A stretch of 64,000 nucleotides of DNA from Neisseria sp. (GCA_030528455.1 JAUMYW010000002.1:87704-151703), one strand, 5' to 3'. Shown: positions 43,389-53,002, counted from the stretch's first letter. A program made the numbers and translations. Notes: generated by a model not told the origin, from the sequence alone.

Positions 43389-45248
43389 ATGCCTTATTTT
43401 GCCCTGCTCGATGATGCGCTGACCGGATGCGCCGTACTGTACCGCCGCCATATCCGGAGCGATTTTATTTCTCCGAATGCTACGGATACTCTGGACGGAA
43501 TCCTTCGGCAGGGCTGGCAGCAGGGTCTGCATTCGGTTTTGTTTGTCGGATATGAATTCGGTCTGCCGCTGAATGCGCTGCCGCCATCGGACAAACCGGA
43601 ACGCAATGAAACTTTGGCGGTTCACTGGTTTGCCGACAAAGCAAATATCGGCCGTACCGAAGAGTGGCTGGCGGCACAAACCGTACATGCAGACGGCTTG
43701 TGCGGCATCAGCCGTCCGCAGCCGTCTGTCGGAAAAACGCAATATCTGCAAGACATTTCCGCCATTCGAGAAGCCATCGGACGCGGGGAGACTTACCAAA
43801 TCAATTATACGTTGCGGCTGCATATGCAGGCTTACGGCAACCCTGTCGCACTTTACCGAAAATTGCGCCAACCCGTGCCTTACGGTGTGTTGGCACATCT
43901 TCCCGCCCAACCTTCCGGCGATGCGTCGGCGGTCAGCCCTGATGACGGAAACCTTGTTGCAGACGGCATCTGGACGCTGTGTTTTTCACCCGAACTGTTT
44001 CTGAATATCGGTACGGACGGCATCATCCGCACCGAGCCGATGAAAGGCACTGCTCCGTTTTTGGGCGACGGTCTGGACGACCGGCGTGCCGAACAATTGC
44101 GTGCCGACCCGAAAAACCGTGCGGAAAATGTGATGATAGTCGATCTGCTGCGCAACGATTTGGGTAAGATCTCGCGCACGGGCGGCGTGGCCGTCCCCGA
44201 ACCGTTCAAAGTATCCCGGTTCGGCAGCGTGTGGCAGATGACCTCCGAAATCACTGCCCGTGCTGCAGACGGCATTACTGCCGCCGATATTTTCCGCGCT
44301 GCTTTTCCCTGCGGTTCGATTACCGGCGCGCCCAAACGCATGAGTATGAGCATCATTGAAAATTTGGAATACGAAGGCCGCGGACTCTATACCGGCAGCA
44401 TCGGGTTTCTGGAACCGTGCAGCGGCGGCTTGGGATTTTCCGGCACGCTCAACGTGGTTATCCGCACGCTGGAACTGCGGAAACGTGAGAACGGCCTGTT
44501 TGACGGCGTATACGGTGTCGGATCGGGCATTGTAATTGACAGCAACGCTGAAGCCGAATACGAAGAATGTGCTTGGAAAGCACGTTTTCTCAATAACTTA
44601 ATGCCCGACTTCGGCATATTCGAAACCATGCGCTGCGAACAGGGCCGCATCGCTCTGCTCGCCCGGCACGAAAGCCGTCTGCAGACTGCCGCCGGCACGC
44701 TCAACCTGCCCGAACCGCACGACTTTGCTTCCCGTGCGGCAGATTATGCCGCCGCACTGCCGCAAGGTATCTTCCGTATCAAGGCAGAATTGGCTGCAGA
44801 CGGCATCAAACTGTCGCACGCTCCTTTAAACGGTCTCCCGCAAGCGTTCGCCGTAATCTCGGACACACTCGCCGAGCCCGATTATCTGAGCCGTTTCAAA
44901 ACCACCCGCCGCAGCACACTCGATGCGGTCTGGCAGAATGCAGAAAAACAAGGCGCATTTGACGGACTGATATTCGATGCAGACGGCTTTCTGCTCGAAG
45001 GCGGACGCAGCAACGTTTTCGTCCGTACCGGCAGCCAATGGCATACGCCTCCGGCAGACGGCCGTATTCTGAACGGCATTATGCGGCAGGAAATTTTGCG
45101 CCGCCCGCAAGATTATCTCGGCACTCAGGCGGTACAGGAAAGCCGTATCAGTCTCGAAACCCTGCTCTCTGCCGACGAAATCCGCCTGAGCAATGCTCTG
45201 CGCGGCGTGTTTGCCGTCCGCCTGCTGCCCCCCCGTTGCTGCATCTGA
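43389..45248 (+). CDS. pabB: Aminodeoxychorismate synthase component I fused to aminodeoxychorismate lyase (PabB-PabC)
   Basis: A 619-residue two-domain protein for para-aminobenzoate synthesis. Residues 1-395 are the chorismate-binding half, with GETYQINYTLRL near 132-143, EPMKGT near 218, RNDLGKISRTGGV and FPCGSITGAPKRM near 305. Residues about 410-619 are an aminotransferase class IV lyase-like half (FGIFETMRCEQGRI, FDADGFLLEGGRSNVFV, RQEIL). Such fusions are known. It feeds FolP at 11277. A C7 run (45228-45234) lies eight codons before the stop, so the C-terminal residues could vary. Confidence 0.92.
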   Translation: MPYFALLDDALTGCAVLYRRHIRSDFISPNATDTLDGILRQGWQQGLHSVLFVGYEFGLPLNALPPSDKPERNETLAVHWFADKANIGRTEEWLAAQTVHADGLCGISRPQPSVGKTQYLQDISAIREAIGRGETYQINYTLRLHMQAYGNPVALYRKLRQPVPYGVLAHLPAQPSGDASAVSPDDGNLVADGIWTLCFSPELFLNIGTDGIIRTEPMKGTAPFLGDGLDDRRAEQLRADPKNRAENVMIVDLLRNDLGKISRTGGVAVPEPFKVSRFGSVWQMTSEITARAADGITAADIFRAAFPCGSITGAPKRMSMSIIENLEYEGRGLYTGSIGFLEPCSGGLGFSGTLNVVIRTLELRKRENGLFDGVYGVGSGIVIDSNAEAEYEECAWKARFLNNLMPDFGIFETMRCEQGRIALLARHESRLQTAAGTLNLPEPHDFASRAADYAAALPQGIFRIKAELAADGIKLSHAPLNGLPQAFAVISDTLAEPDYLSRFKTTRRSTLDAVWQNAEKQGAFDGLIFDADGFLLEGGRSNVFVRTGSQWHTPPADGRILNGIMRQEILRRPQDYLGTQAVQESRISLETLLSADEIRLSNALRGVFAVRLLPPRCCI

Positions 45249-45291
45249 TTACTCGGACGGGCCTGAGTCGTGCCCGTTCCGAAACCCTCAG

Positions 45292-45326
45292 CAAAACGCC
45301 CTGCATTTCCGATATGCAGGGCGTTT
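45292..45326 (+). terminator. Rho-independent terminator behind pabB
   Basis: AAAACGCCCTGCAT and its inverse, 6 bases apart, end in a T5 run, 43 bases after the stop. Confidence 0.88.
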
Positions 45327-45388
45327 TTCATGATGTTCGCCATCTCTGCGCAAACAGCCCTTATGCCCAAGCCGTCTGCAGCTCCCAA

Positions 45389-46204
45389 TCAAACCGACTG
45401 CAGCAAACGCCGTGCCTCCTCAATCACCGGTTTGTCAATCATTTTTCCGTCGAGTGCGAACACTTCCCCGCCTGCACGCTCATATTCGGCCAACACCCGT
45501 GCGGCAAACAGCAAACGCCCGTCCGAACCCTGTTGCACATCTCGCGCCACCGCCACCTGCCTCGGATGCAGACACAAAGTCCCCCTGAATCCCAAGTCTC
45601 GGCCGAACTGCAGATATTCCCTATATCCCTCATCATTTTTCAACTCCGGATAAATCCCTTCTACCGGCGGATGCAGCCCCTTTGCCGCACTGTGCAGCAC
45701 CAAATCGGCACGCAAACGGTCCAACAGCATACGCCCGGCCTCGCTTTCCCTGTCTGCACCTACTTGCGCCAACAAATCCAGACAACCGTAAGTCAGAGCC
45801 GACAAACCCTCTGCCGCTGCAATATCTGCCAACCCCAGCCAGGCACGACTGTCTTCAATCATAGCGATTACCGGTTTCCCGCAAGCCTCAGCAGCAGCTT
45901 CCACACCAGATGCCGTCTGCACCTTGGGCAGGAAAACACCGGCCAGACTGCTTATTTGACCCAACACCTTCAAATCATCGGCGAAAAAGCCGGACTCCTC
46001 ACCGTTAATCCGCAACCAAACCGGACGCTGTTCTCCGTCCAGCCGCCGCACGGTCTGCCTCCGCACTTCCGATTTCATTTCCGCCGCAACCGTATCTTCC
46101 CAATCGATAACCGGCGCATCCGCTCCGCAGCCAAAAGTCTTGTCCAACAAATCCGGACGCGTGCCAGGCACAAACAGCCATATATCCCCTGTCGTTTTTT
46201 GCAT
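45389..46204 (-). CDS. HpcH/HpaI-type aldolase/lyase, CitE-like
   Basis: A 271-residue protein of the citrate lyase beta subunit family: FVPGTRPDLLDK near residues 11-22, a DWEDTVA metal/phosphate motif near 34, an Arg in LRINGEES, PKVQTASGVE and IMIEDS-like AMIEDSRAWLG near 135. No citrate lyase alpha, gamma or accessory genes are adjacent, so it is not part of a citrate lyase complex here. Free-standing CitE-like proteins act on citramalyl-CoA or malyl-CoA type substrates; the true substrate is unknown. The start has only a weak site. Confidence 0.8.
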   Translation of the reverse strand: MQKTTGDIWLFVPGTRPDLLDKTFGCGADAPVIDWEDTVAAEMKSEVRRQTVRRLDGEQRPVWLRINGEESGFFADDLKVLGQISSLAGVFLPKVQTASGVEAAAEACGKPVIAMIEDSRAWLGLADIAAAEGLSALTYGCLDLLAQVGADRESEAGRMLLDRLRADLVLHSAAKGLHPPVEGIYPELKNDEGYREYLQFGRDLGFRGTLCLHPRQVAVARDVQQGSDGRLLFAARVLAEYERAGGEVFALDGKMIDKPVIEEARRLLQSV

Positions 46205-46266
46205 TGTCTCTCCCGTATATTGCAGCGACAGAATATTATCTGTCTCTGTCCGACATTATTTCTTCA

Positions 46267-47238
46267 TCAGCCATGCCAGAAATAGCGTACGATATGAAAA
46301 AATACCGGTGCGGCGAAACATACCGAATCGACCCGGTCGAGCATACCGCCGTGCCCGGAAATCATTTTGCCCCAATCCTTCACGCCGTAGCTGCGTTTGA
46401 TGGCAGACATCACCAAACCTCCGGCAAAACCGGACAGGCAAACAATCAAACCGGTTGCCGCAGCCTGCCAAACGCCAAACGGCGTAATCGGTGCCAGCAA
46501 CGCCGCCAAAAGAGTGGCAGAAACAATCCCGCCGACCGTTCCCGACACGGTTTTCGACGGCGACAGACCCGGCATGATTTTGCGTCCTCCGAGCAGTTTT
46601 CCCCAAACATATTGCAGCACATCGCTGGCCTGAACCACAATAATCATAAAAATCAGCAAAAGGATATTGTTTTCGCGGGCAAAACCGTCCAATTCCAAAA
46701 ACAGCAGCGCAGGAACGTGCGACAAACAGAAAATACAGGCCATCGCCATCCACTGCGTTTTAGCAGTGCGTTCCAGAAAGGCCCCGGTATCGCCGCTCAA
46801 ACCCGCCACGATAGACAACAGCAAAAAGCCGTACACAGGGATAAAAATCGAAAACATACCGTACCACTGATCAAGAACGAAATAATATTGCAGCGGCAGT
46901 AAAACATAAAAACAGGCAATCATGCTGTTGTAGTCGGTGAAGCGGCGGTAAACCAGCGTCATAAATTCGCGCATGGCTGCAAAGGAAATCAGGCAGAACA
47001 GCAAAGTCGTTCCGACACGTCCCAAACCAAAAGCCAGCAACAGTACGAAAATCATCAGCCACCAGGCATAAATCCGCGCATTCAGATTACCGACTACTGC
47101 ATTATCCGCACCGTAACGGCGTTTCAAAGCCTGTCCGATTACACTGGCCAACAGCAATACGGCGAATACGCCGAGAAAAATATACCCGGCAGCGGGAGGC
47201 CAGCCTCCTTGCGCTACCGTCAAATCCCACTCATTCAT
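46267..47238 (-). CDS. Phosphatidate cytidylyltransferase (CdsA-family), YnbB-like
   Basis: A 323-residue membrane protein with eight or nine hydrophobic segments and the CDP-DAG synthase motif region: SPSKTVSGTVGGI near residues 226-238 and SAIKRSYGVKDWGKMISGHGGMLDRVDS near 277-304, with the invariant D-K-D style acidic and basic residues. It would make CDP-diacylglycerol from phosphatidate and CTP. It overlaps the acyltransferase gene by 8 bases and ends a three-gene lipid cluster. A housekeeping cdsA is expected elsewhere next to dxr and uppS, so this is probably a second copy. Confidence 0.85.
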   Translation of the reverse strand: MNEWDLTVAQGGWPPAAGYIFLGVFAVLLLASVIGQALKRRYGADNAVVGNLNARIYAWWLMIFVLLLAFGLGRVGTTLLFCLISFAAMREFMTLVYRRFTDYNSMIACFYVLLPLQYYFVLDQWYGMFSIFIPVYGFLLLSIVAGLSGDTGAFLERTAKTQWMAMACIFCLSHVPALLFLELDGFARENNILLLIFMIIVVQASDVLQYVWGKLLGGRKIMPGLSPSKTVSGTVGGIVSATLLAALLAPITPFGVWQAAATGLIVCLSGFAGGLVMSAIKRSYGVKDWGKMISGHGGMLDRVDSVCFAAPVFFHIVRYFWHG

Positions 47239-48088
47239 CTTCCTTCCCTTTCACATTCTGCACCGTCCGGCGGTTCTGCAATCCGGCTGCAGACGGCATG
47301 CATTCATGTTCGGCCTGACCGCCTGCCGTTTCTGTTCCGGTCGGCAATATCTGTTCCTTGTCCGGGCTGTTTCTATACGGTTTAACAGACGGCAGCAGCA
47401 GAACCTGCTGACACATTTTGTCCTGTTCTGCTGCCGCAGCCTGCGTGTCGGGCGGAGCCAAAGCCAGCAGGGCATCGCGCGTGCGCTTTAAAAAGTCTTC
47501 CTTGCTTTCGCCCTCCTGCAAACCCAGCGGCTCGCCTACCGCCACATCGCACAACAAAGGGACGGGCAATATTCTGCCCTTAGGAAGAACCTTATTGATA
47601 TTATGTATCCAAATCGGCACAAATTCGGTTTGCGGACGGCTGTTCGCCAAATGGAAAATACCGGATTTGAACGGCAGCAACACGATTTCATCACTGGTAT
47701 TGCGCGTACCTTCCGGGAAAATAATCAACGAATTTCCGGTATCCAGAGCGTCGCGCATTCTCTCGACCACGGCTTGCGGATTATCGCTTCTGCGCGGAAT
47801 CAGAAGGGCATTGAACACATTCTGGCTGATAAAACGCCGGATACGGCCGCGCTCCCAATAATCGGCACCGGCTACCGGCCTCGTGTGGATACGCCAGCGG
47901 CGCGGCAGCGAAACCCACACCATCACAAAATCGCCGTGGCTGCCGTGGTTGGCATAATAAACTTTCTGTTTCGAACCGAATCCCAAATCGGCGGCGGCTT
48001 TCGGACGTATGCCGGTAATAAACGAAATAAACAGGCACAATAATTGGTCGGTCAGCCAGGCCAAACGTTTTTTTATCATATTTTTCAT
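47231..48088 (-). CDS. 1-acylglycerol-3-phosphate acyltransferase-like protein (PlsC family)
   Basis: I start it at MKNMIKKRLAW, which follows AGAGATAA with the upstream stop just 4 bases earlier. The 285-residue protein has the acyltransferase box NHGSHGDFVMVW (His and Asp, four residues apart) near residue 46 and FPEGTRN near 123. It should add the second acyl chain to lysophosphatidate. The last 70 residues are a low-complexity tail ending in NVKGKEDE and carry a DUS. Neighbours are a CDP-alcohol phosphatidyltransferase and a CdsA-like enzyme. Confidence 0.85.
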   Translation of the reverse strand: MKNMIKKRLAWLTDQLLCLFISFITGIRPKAAADLGFGSKQKVYYANHGSHGDFVMVWVSLPRRWRIHTRPVAGADYWERGRIRRFISQNVFNALLIPRRSDNPQAVVERMRDALDTGNSLIIFPEGTRNTSDEIVLLPFKSGIFHLANSRPQTEFVPIWIHNINKVLPKGRILPVPLLCDVAVGEPLGLQEGESKEDFLKRTRDALLALAPPDTQAAAAEQDKMCQQVLLLPSVKPYRNSPDKEQILPTGTETAGGQAEHECMPSAAGLQNRRTVQNVKGKEDE

Positions 48089-48092
48089 ACTG

Positions 48093-48824
48093 TTATCTCT
48101 TTTCTGTTCCGACATCGGCTGCAGACGGAACTTCCTGTGCTGCACGCCGGTTCAAATCAACAGCCATCATTCCTGCACGGCGGACACAGGTCAGCACGCT
48201 GCCCGAAACAATCAGCAGCAATGCCGTCTGCAAAACAAACTGCGTACCGTAAGCCGCACTCTCCCAGGCACCGGCAATGCAGGCGGCGGTCAAAACCGCC
48301 ATGCGGTGCTGCTTGGCCATCGGCCCGGCAAACCGCTGCGGCAGCCCCAAACTGCCGCCGAACACGCGTATGTAAGCGGTTAATGCCGCCGCCAGTGCCG
48401 CCAGCCAGCCCAGCCAGCCCCAGTCAACAGCATATCCCAAGGCGATCAGGAATAGGCTGTCGGCAATACGGTCGGGAAATTCGTTGAACATTTCTCCGGT
48501 CGGCGTTTTCCGGCCGCCTTCCACCGCCACCATACCGTCAAACAGATTGCACAGCAGACGCAGCTGGATACAGACGGCACAGGCAAGCAAAGCCGCCGGA
48601 TGCGCAGACGGCAACAATGCCGCACCGATGGCGGAGAATACAACGCCCGCACAGGAAATGCGGTTGGGTGTGATAAAACTGCAGGCTGCCAACCGTCGGG
48701 CGGCGGCCTGTATCAGGCGGTTCTTTCGCGAAGCCAGAGGGCGGCGGTTGCCGGTATTGTCCAATTCTGTTTCTCCGTCAGTGAAAATCCGATTGTTTTC
48801 CAAGCCGGGGGCAGACGGCATCAT
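48093..48824 (-). CDS. CDP-alcohol phosphatidyltransferase family protein
   Basis: The ATG at 48824, 14 bases after the upstream oxidase stop, gives 243 residues; the longer open frame overlaps the oxidase gene. The family motif D-G-x2-A-x-GGR...G...D...D is read in FDGMVAVEGGRKTPTGEMFNEFPDRIAD-type spacing near residues 118-145, within a run of about five to six membrane helices. It would swap CMP of CDP-diacylglycerol for an alcohol; the alcohol is unknown. The start codons overlap a DUS-like ATGCCGTCTGC. It leads the lipid triad. Confidence 0.82.
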   Translation of the reverse strand: MMPSAPGLENNRIFTDGETELDNTGNRRPLASRKNRLIQAAARRLAACSFITPNRISCAGVVFSAIGAALLPSAHPAALLACAVCIQLRLLCNLFDGMVAVEGGRKTPTGEMFNEFPDRIADSLFLIALGYAVDWGWLGWLAALAAALTAYIRVFGGSLGLPQRFAGPMAKQHRMAVLTAACIAGAWESAAYGTQFVLQTALLLIVSGSVLTCVRRAGMMAVDLNRRAAQEVPSAADVGTEKR

Positions 48825-48837
48825 TTTTGCCAACCCG

Positions 48838-50331
48838 TCAGAAACGTTCCAATTCAGGAAAGCGTCCGATAACCGAAGGAGTACCGGAACGGCGGCTCCG
48901 GTATTCGGTACAACGTGCTTTGACCGGCAGGGCTTTGTCGGGATTGAGCAGGCAGTCCGGGTCGAAAGCAAGCTTCACGCCCCACATTCTGCTGCGTTCT
49001 TCATCTGAAAACTGGCTGCACATACCGTCCAGCTTTTCCACGCCCACACCGTGTTCGCCCGTAATCGTACCGCCCAAACGCACGCATTCCTCCATAATGT
49101 CGCCCCCGAAGGCTTCTGCCGCCGGCCATTCGCCGTTTTGGTTGCTGAACAGAATCATCGGATGCATATTGCCGTCGCCCGCATGGAAAACACTGATGCA
49201 TTGCAAACCGTAATGTCCGGACAGTCTGCCTATATAATCGAGCATATCGCCGATGCGGCGGCGCGGAACGGTACCGTCCATGCAGTAGGAGTCGGGAGCC
49301 AGACGGGCGGCGGCGGGAAAAACGGCTTTGCGGGCCGCCCAAATCGCCGCGCGTTCGATTTCATTGCGCGAAATCCGAACGGCCGTTGCGCCGCCGTTGC
49401 GGAAAATCGTTTCCATACGGGCGGTTTCTTCTTCCACTTCTTCCACCGAGCCGTCCGATTCGCATAATAAAACCGCTTCGGCCTTTCTGTCCAAACCGGC
49501 CTGCAAAAAATCCTCCACCGCCCGCGTGGCGGCTCCGTCCATCATTTCCAGCCCCGAAGGAATGATGCCTGCCGCAATCACGTCCGCCACCGCAGCACCC
49601 GCTTTGCCCATATCGTCAAACGACACCTGTATCACTTTCGCCGTTGGCGGCAAAGGCAGCAGTTTCAATACTGCCTCGGTCAGCACACCGAACATGCCTT
49701 CGCTGCCGACAAACAGGGGCAGCAGATCCAATCCCGGCGCATCGGGCGCGGTACCGCCCAACTCGATAATCGACCCGTCCATCAGAACCGCACGGATTTT
49801 CAACACATTATGGGTAGTCAAACCATATTTCACACAATGCAGGCCGCCGGAATTTTGTGCGATATTACCGCCGATGGTGCAGGCCAGCTGGCTGGACGGG
49901 TCAGGCGCGTAAAACAAGCCATAAGGAGCGGCTGCCTCGGACACCGCCAGATTGCGCACGCCTGCCTGAACGCTGGCCGTACGTGCGACCGGGTCGATGT
50001 TTAGAATACGGTCAAACGCCGCCATTGCCAAAACAACACCGTCCGGGACGGGTTTGGAACTGCCGGTCAGCCCCGTTCCCGCACCCCGCGCCGTTACAGG
50101 CACACCCAAACGGTGGCAGGTTTTCAATATCCTGCTCACTTCTTCTTCGTTTTTCGGCAGCACCACGGCCAAGGGCATCTGACGCGCTACCGACATGGCA
50201 TCGCATTCATAGGCCGCCATTTCGGCATTTTCGGTCAGCAGGTGCAAATCCGCCCATTCCCTGCGCAATCCGGCCAGCAACTCCTCCCTTGCTTCTGGGC
50301 TCAATGGCTCTCTTTGCGGTGCTTCGGTCAT
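48838..50331 (-). CDS. FAD-binding oxidoreductase, GlcD/D-lactate dehydrogenase family
   Basis: A 497-residue flavoprotein starting at MTEAPQREPLSPEAR. The PCMH FAD domain includes PVTARGAGTGLTGSSKPVP near residues 78-96 and GGNIAQNSGGLHCVKYG near 145. The C-terminal FAD-linked oxidase domain has FHAGDGNMHP near 395 and GTITGEHGVGVEK near 425, and closes with DPDCLLNPDKALP. It oxidises a 2-hydroxy acid such as glycolate or D-lactate and feeds electrons to quinone; no GlcE/GlcF neighbours are seen. It is followed after 13 bases by the lipid cluster, perhaps by chance. Confidence 0.88.
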   Translation of the reverse strand: MTEAPQREPLSPEAREELLAGLRREWADLHLLTENAEMAAYECDAMSVARQMPLAVVLPKNEEEVSRILKTCHRLGVPVTARGAGTGLTGSSKPVPDGVVLAMAAFDRILNIDPVARTASVQAGVRNLAVSEAAAPYGLFYAPDPSSQLACTIGGNIAQNSGGLHCVKYGLTTHNVLKIRAVLMDGSIIELGGTAPDAPGLDLLPLFVGSEGMFGVLTEAVLKLLPLPPTAKVIQVSFDDMGKAGAAVADVIAAGIIPSGLEMMDGAATRAVEDFLQAGLDRKAEAVLLCESDGSVEEVEEETARMETIFRNGGATAVRISRNEIERAAIWAARKAVFPAAARLAPDSYCMDGTVPRRRIGDMLDYIGRLSGHYGLQCISVFHAGDGNMHPMILFSNQNGEWPAAEAFGGDIMEECVRLGGTITGEHGVGVEKLDGMCSQFSDEERSRMWGVKLAFDPDCLLNPDKALPVKARCTEYRSRRSGTPSVIGRFPELERF

Positions 50332-50455
50332 TGCAGGCTCCAAAAGCTGTTTGTTTGAAACGGCGTATCTTAACACAAACCTGCACAGAGCCTGAAAAGC
50401 GGCGGCTCCCCCGTTTTCCCACAGCGTTTTCCTCCCGCACGGGCGAAATCAAAAC

Positions 50456-50486
50456 TGCCGTCTGCAGACCCAAGCTGCAGACGGCA
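50456..50486 (-). terminator. Inverted DUS pair behind the usher gene
   Basis: TGCCGTCTGCAG and CTGCAGACGGCA form a perfect 12-bp stem with a 7-base loop, 58 bases past the usher stop. Confidence 0.65.
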
Positions 50487-50544
50487 CACAAAGACAAAAC
50501 CGCACAGGAACCTGCGCGGTTTCCGACAACCGGCTTGCGAGAAT

Positions 50545-52992
50545 TTAAAGCTGCGAGGCTTCGGCGGCACGACATACTGCAGGGTGGCGCACCATTGTTT
50601 TCGAAGCCGTATTCCGGTTCTGCAGACGATACGCAATGCTGCAACGCTGCGCGGCATCTGTTCCCCATACTGCTTCCAAGCCGCCCTTCTGCGCTATGCC
50701 GCGTACCCAGACGCGTCCTCCCTGCACCACATAGCCGACCCTGCGGTCGTTTTCGTACACTTCCGCTCCCAAAGGCGGCATCACGCCTTCGGGCTGCAAC
50801 GCCAGCATCACCGGCCGGCCCGAAACTGCGCCAAACCGTAACACCGGTACAAGATAACGGCGCGGCACGATGCGGCGCACCGGTTCGTCGATTTCGATGC
50901 TGTCTTTCAGCGGCCGCCCGTCCAAAGCGATGCGGTTGTAACGGTAGGCATTCAGCCCGCCGACTACGCCGTTGCCGAGATAGTCGAGCCGCTGCCGCGA
51001 AGAGCCGACACGTACTCCCGCGCCGCCCGGCACGTGTACGACTGCAAAGGTTTCGTCCAAATCGGGTACTGCTGTAATGCCGTAGGAATGTGCCACAAAC
51101 GCACCGTCGATACGGTAGGAAAGCTGGCGGCCGCCTCTGTTGTCTCCGCCGAAACCCGCTCCCAGGCTTGCGAACGGCAGACGGTAGGCTGCGTTCGCAC
51201 TGTAATGCCTGCGATTACCGGCAACCGCCAGCGATGCGCTGTAATTCAAATTCCGCGAGACTGCCGACAGCGATACATTGCGGTAGATATCGTCTGCCGG
51301 GCTCCGGCCGATGCCGACACTCGACATCATATTCCGATACCGCTCTCCGGAACCCGTCTCCAACGGCAGACTCAAACTCAAACCTATACTGTTGCGGCGT
51401 TCCGCCGTATCGTTCAGGCGGCTTCGCGAAACATTCAGGCGGTATTGCAGGCGTTGCCATGCATTGCCGTATACCAGTTGGTATTCGTGCTGCCGACGAC
51501 CCTGTCTGTGCTGCGTACTGATACCGCTCAAATAAAGCGTGCCGTATTTCCGCCCCAGTTTCTGATTCAAAGAAATGCTGTACCGCGACCTGATGCCGTC
51601 TGCAGACGGCTGCCCACCCTGCACCTGCTGCATACGGTAACGGCCGCTGCCGCCGTAATAAGCGGTTTTAATATTCAGATAAGTATCCGAACGGCCGATG
51701 TGTTTGCTCCACGATGCTTCGATACTGCTGCTGCGGGTATGTTGCGGCAATTTTACCTGCTGCTGCGACAGGGACAATTCGCCCAACCCCCATTTCGTAT
51801 TGACCAAAGCCGATATGGAAGCATCCGTATAGCGGCGGGCAGCCGTCAAACCGCTTTTCACAGTCAGATGGTTACTGACACCGTATTGCACGCCGCCCTG
51901 CACCACCGGCACGTCCGCCCCTCTATCGCTGCCGCGCAGATAACCGGCGGCCGCCCGATAGGCGAAACGTCCCGGACGCAGCAAACCGTAATGCTGTGAA
52001 AAAGGCAGGGCGAAACGGCGGACTTCCCCGTTGTCTTCGGTGATTTCCACTTCTATATCGCCGCTGCCGTAGGCGTTCAGATTGTCGATGGAAAATGCAC
52101 CGCCCGACACGGTGGTTTCATAAATCAGGCGGCCGCCCTGTCTGACGCTCACGCGGGCGTTGCTCCGCACCGTGCCCTGAATCAGCGGTGCGAACGCCTG
52201 TTGCGATTCCGGCAGCATCTGCTGTTCCGAATAAAGCATCAGACCGCGCAAAGGCAGAGTGTCGCCGCTTTCGTTCCGGCTGTAGAAATCTCCCAATACT
52301 ATGCGGCTGTTCCACGCATCGATGTCGCGGGTCAGATAAGTTTCGCTGCTGAGGTAACGCCCCTTCCCTGCGCCCGAAGTGTAATGGCCGCTGTGCCGCA
52401 AAGCCCACATACTGCCCGATATGCCGGCACGCACACCCAAATACCGGCTGGCGGAACGTTTGCCCGCATAGCTGCTGCGGTATTCGTTGAAATGATAGGC
52501 GGCAAAAGCCGCCGGCGACCCTGGCAAACGCAAAGAAGCAGCTACTTCGTCTGCCGGACGCGTAATCTGCAAAGCCTGCGGCACGGCTACATCCAAACGC
52601 AGGCGGCCGATGTCGAATTTCCAATCCGCTTCGGGCAGCAGCGTCTTCGCGGCAACGCAGCCTTCCGACGGCCACTCCGGCAAACGGCGCAACTCCAATT
52701 CGCGCAACCAGTCTCCGGCACACAGGCCGTCTGCACCTGCCGCATCATCGAAACGCACGGACAATTGTTTCACATAGCGGCCGTTCAGATACAGATCGAC
52801 CCGGTATTTTCCCGGTAAAACCGCCCCGGGTCTGCCGAATCTCGAAATGTCCGCCGCTACCGAACCTGCGGTGCGGTGCAGCAGCGAGCTGTCAAACTCC
52901 ACTTCTTCGGCAGCCGCCGCCCCGCTCTGCATCATGACGGCAGCAGCAGCCGAAAAATACATTGTCAGACGGGGATAAACGCACGGTTTCAT
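50545..52992 (-). CDS. Fimbrial outer membrane usher protein (FimD/PapC family)
   Basis: An 815-residue usher, full length for the family. A signal peptide (to about residue 27, ending SGAAAAEE) leads to the N-terminal chaperone-binding domain (VEFDSSLL... GKYRVDLYLNGRYV), then the beta-barrel with GDFYSRNESGDTLPLRGLML near 240 and the plug region around GGAFSIDNLNAYGSGDIEVEI near 310. The C-terminus (GMLPPLGAEVY-type EGVMPPLGAEVYEND, GYVVQGGRVWV, a late Cys) fits the substrate-handover domains. A palindromic DUS is built into it. It is third in the subunit-chaperone-usher operon. Confidence 0.93.
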   Translation of the reverse strand: MKPCVYPRLTMYFSAAAAVMMQSGAAAAEEVEFDSSLLHRTAGSVAADISRFGRPGAVLPGKYRVDLYLNGRYVKQLSVRFDDAAGADGLCAGDWLRELELRRLPEWPSEGCVAAKTLLPEADWKFDIGRLRLDVAVPQALQITRPADEVAASLRLPGSPAAFAAYHFNEYRSSYAGKRSASRYLGVRAGISGSMWALRHSGHYTSGAGKGRYLSSETYLTRDIDAWNSRIVLGDFYSRNESGDTLPLRGLMLYSEQQMLPESQQAFAPLIQGTVRSNARVSVRQGGRLIYETTVSGGAFSIDNLNAYGSGDIEVEITEDNGEVRRFALPFSQHYGLLRPGRFAYRAAAGYLRGSDRGADVPVVQGGVQYGVSNHLTVKSGLTAARRYTDASISALVNTKWGLGELSLSQQQVKLPQHTRSSSIEASWSKHIGRSDTYLNIKTAYYGGSGRYRMQQVQGGQPSADGIRSRYSISLNQKLGRKYGTLYLSGISTQHRQGRRQHEYQLVYGNAWQRLQYRLNVSRSRLNDTAERRNSIGLSLSLPLETGSGERYRNMMSSVGIGRSPADDIYRNVSLSAVSRNLNYSASLAVAGNRRHYSANAAYRLPFASLGAGFGGDNRGGRQLSYRIDGAFVAHSYGITAVPDLDETFAVVHVPGGAGVRVGSSRQRLDYLGNGVVGGLNAYRYNRIALDGRPLKDSIEIDEPVRRIVPRRYLVPVLRFGAVSGRPVMLALQPEGVMPPLGAEVYENDRRVGYVVQGGRVWVRGIAQKGGLEAVWGTDAAQRCSIAYRLQNRNTASKTMVRHPAVCRAAEASQL
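51595..51610. repeat. Compact palindromic DUS inside the usher gene
   Basis: A perfect 16-base palindrome GCCGTCTGCAGACGGC within the coding sequence, the same as the one in rluE. Confidence 0.85.
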
Positions 52993-53002
52993 CTTTGTCT
53001 CC

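Noticed and set aside
45228-45234. C7 run near the end of pabB as a phase-variation tract
   Set aside because: It affects only the last few residues of a metabolic enzyme and seven C is short; variation would have little effect.
45038-46285. A 415-codon open frame over the end of pabB and antisense to the CitE-like gene
   Set aside because: It is rich in Arg, His, Pro and Gln as expected of antisense shadows, with no signal or domain.
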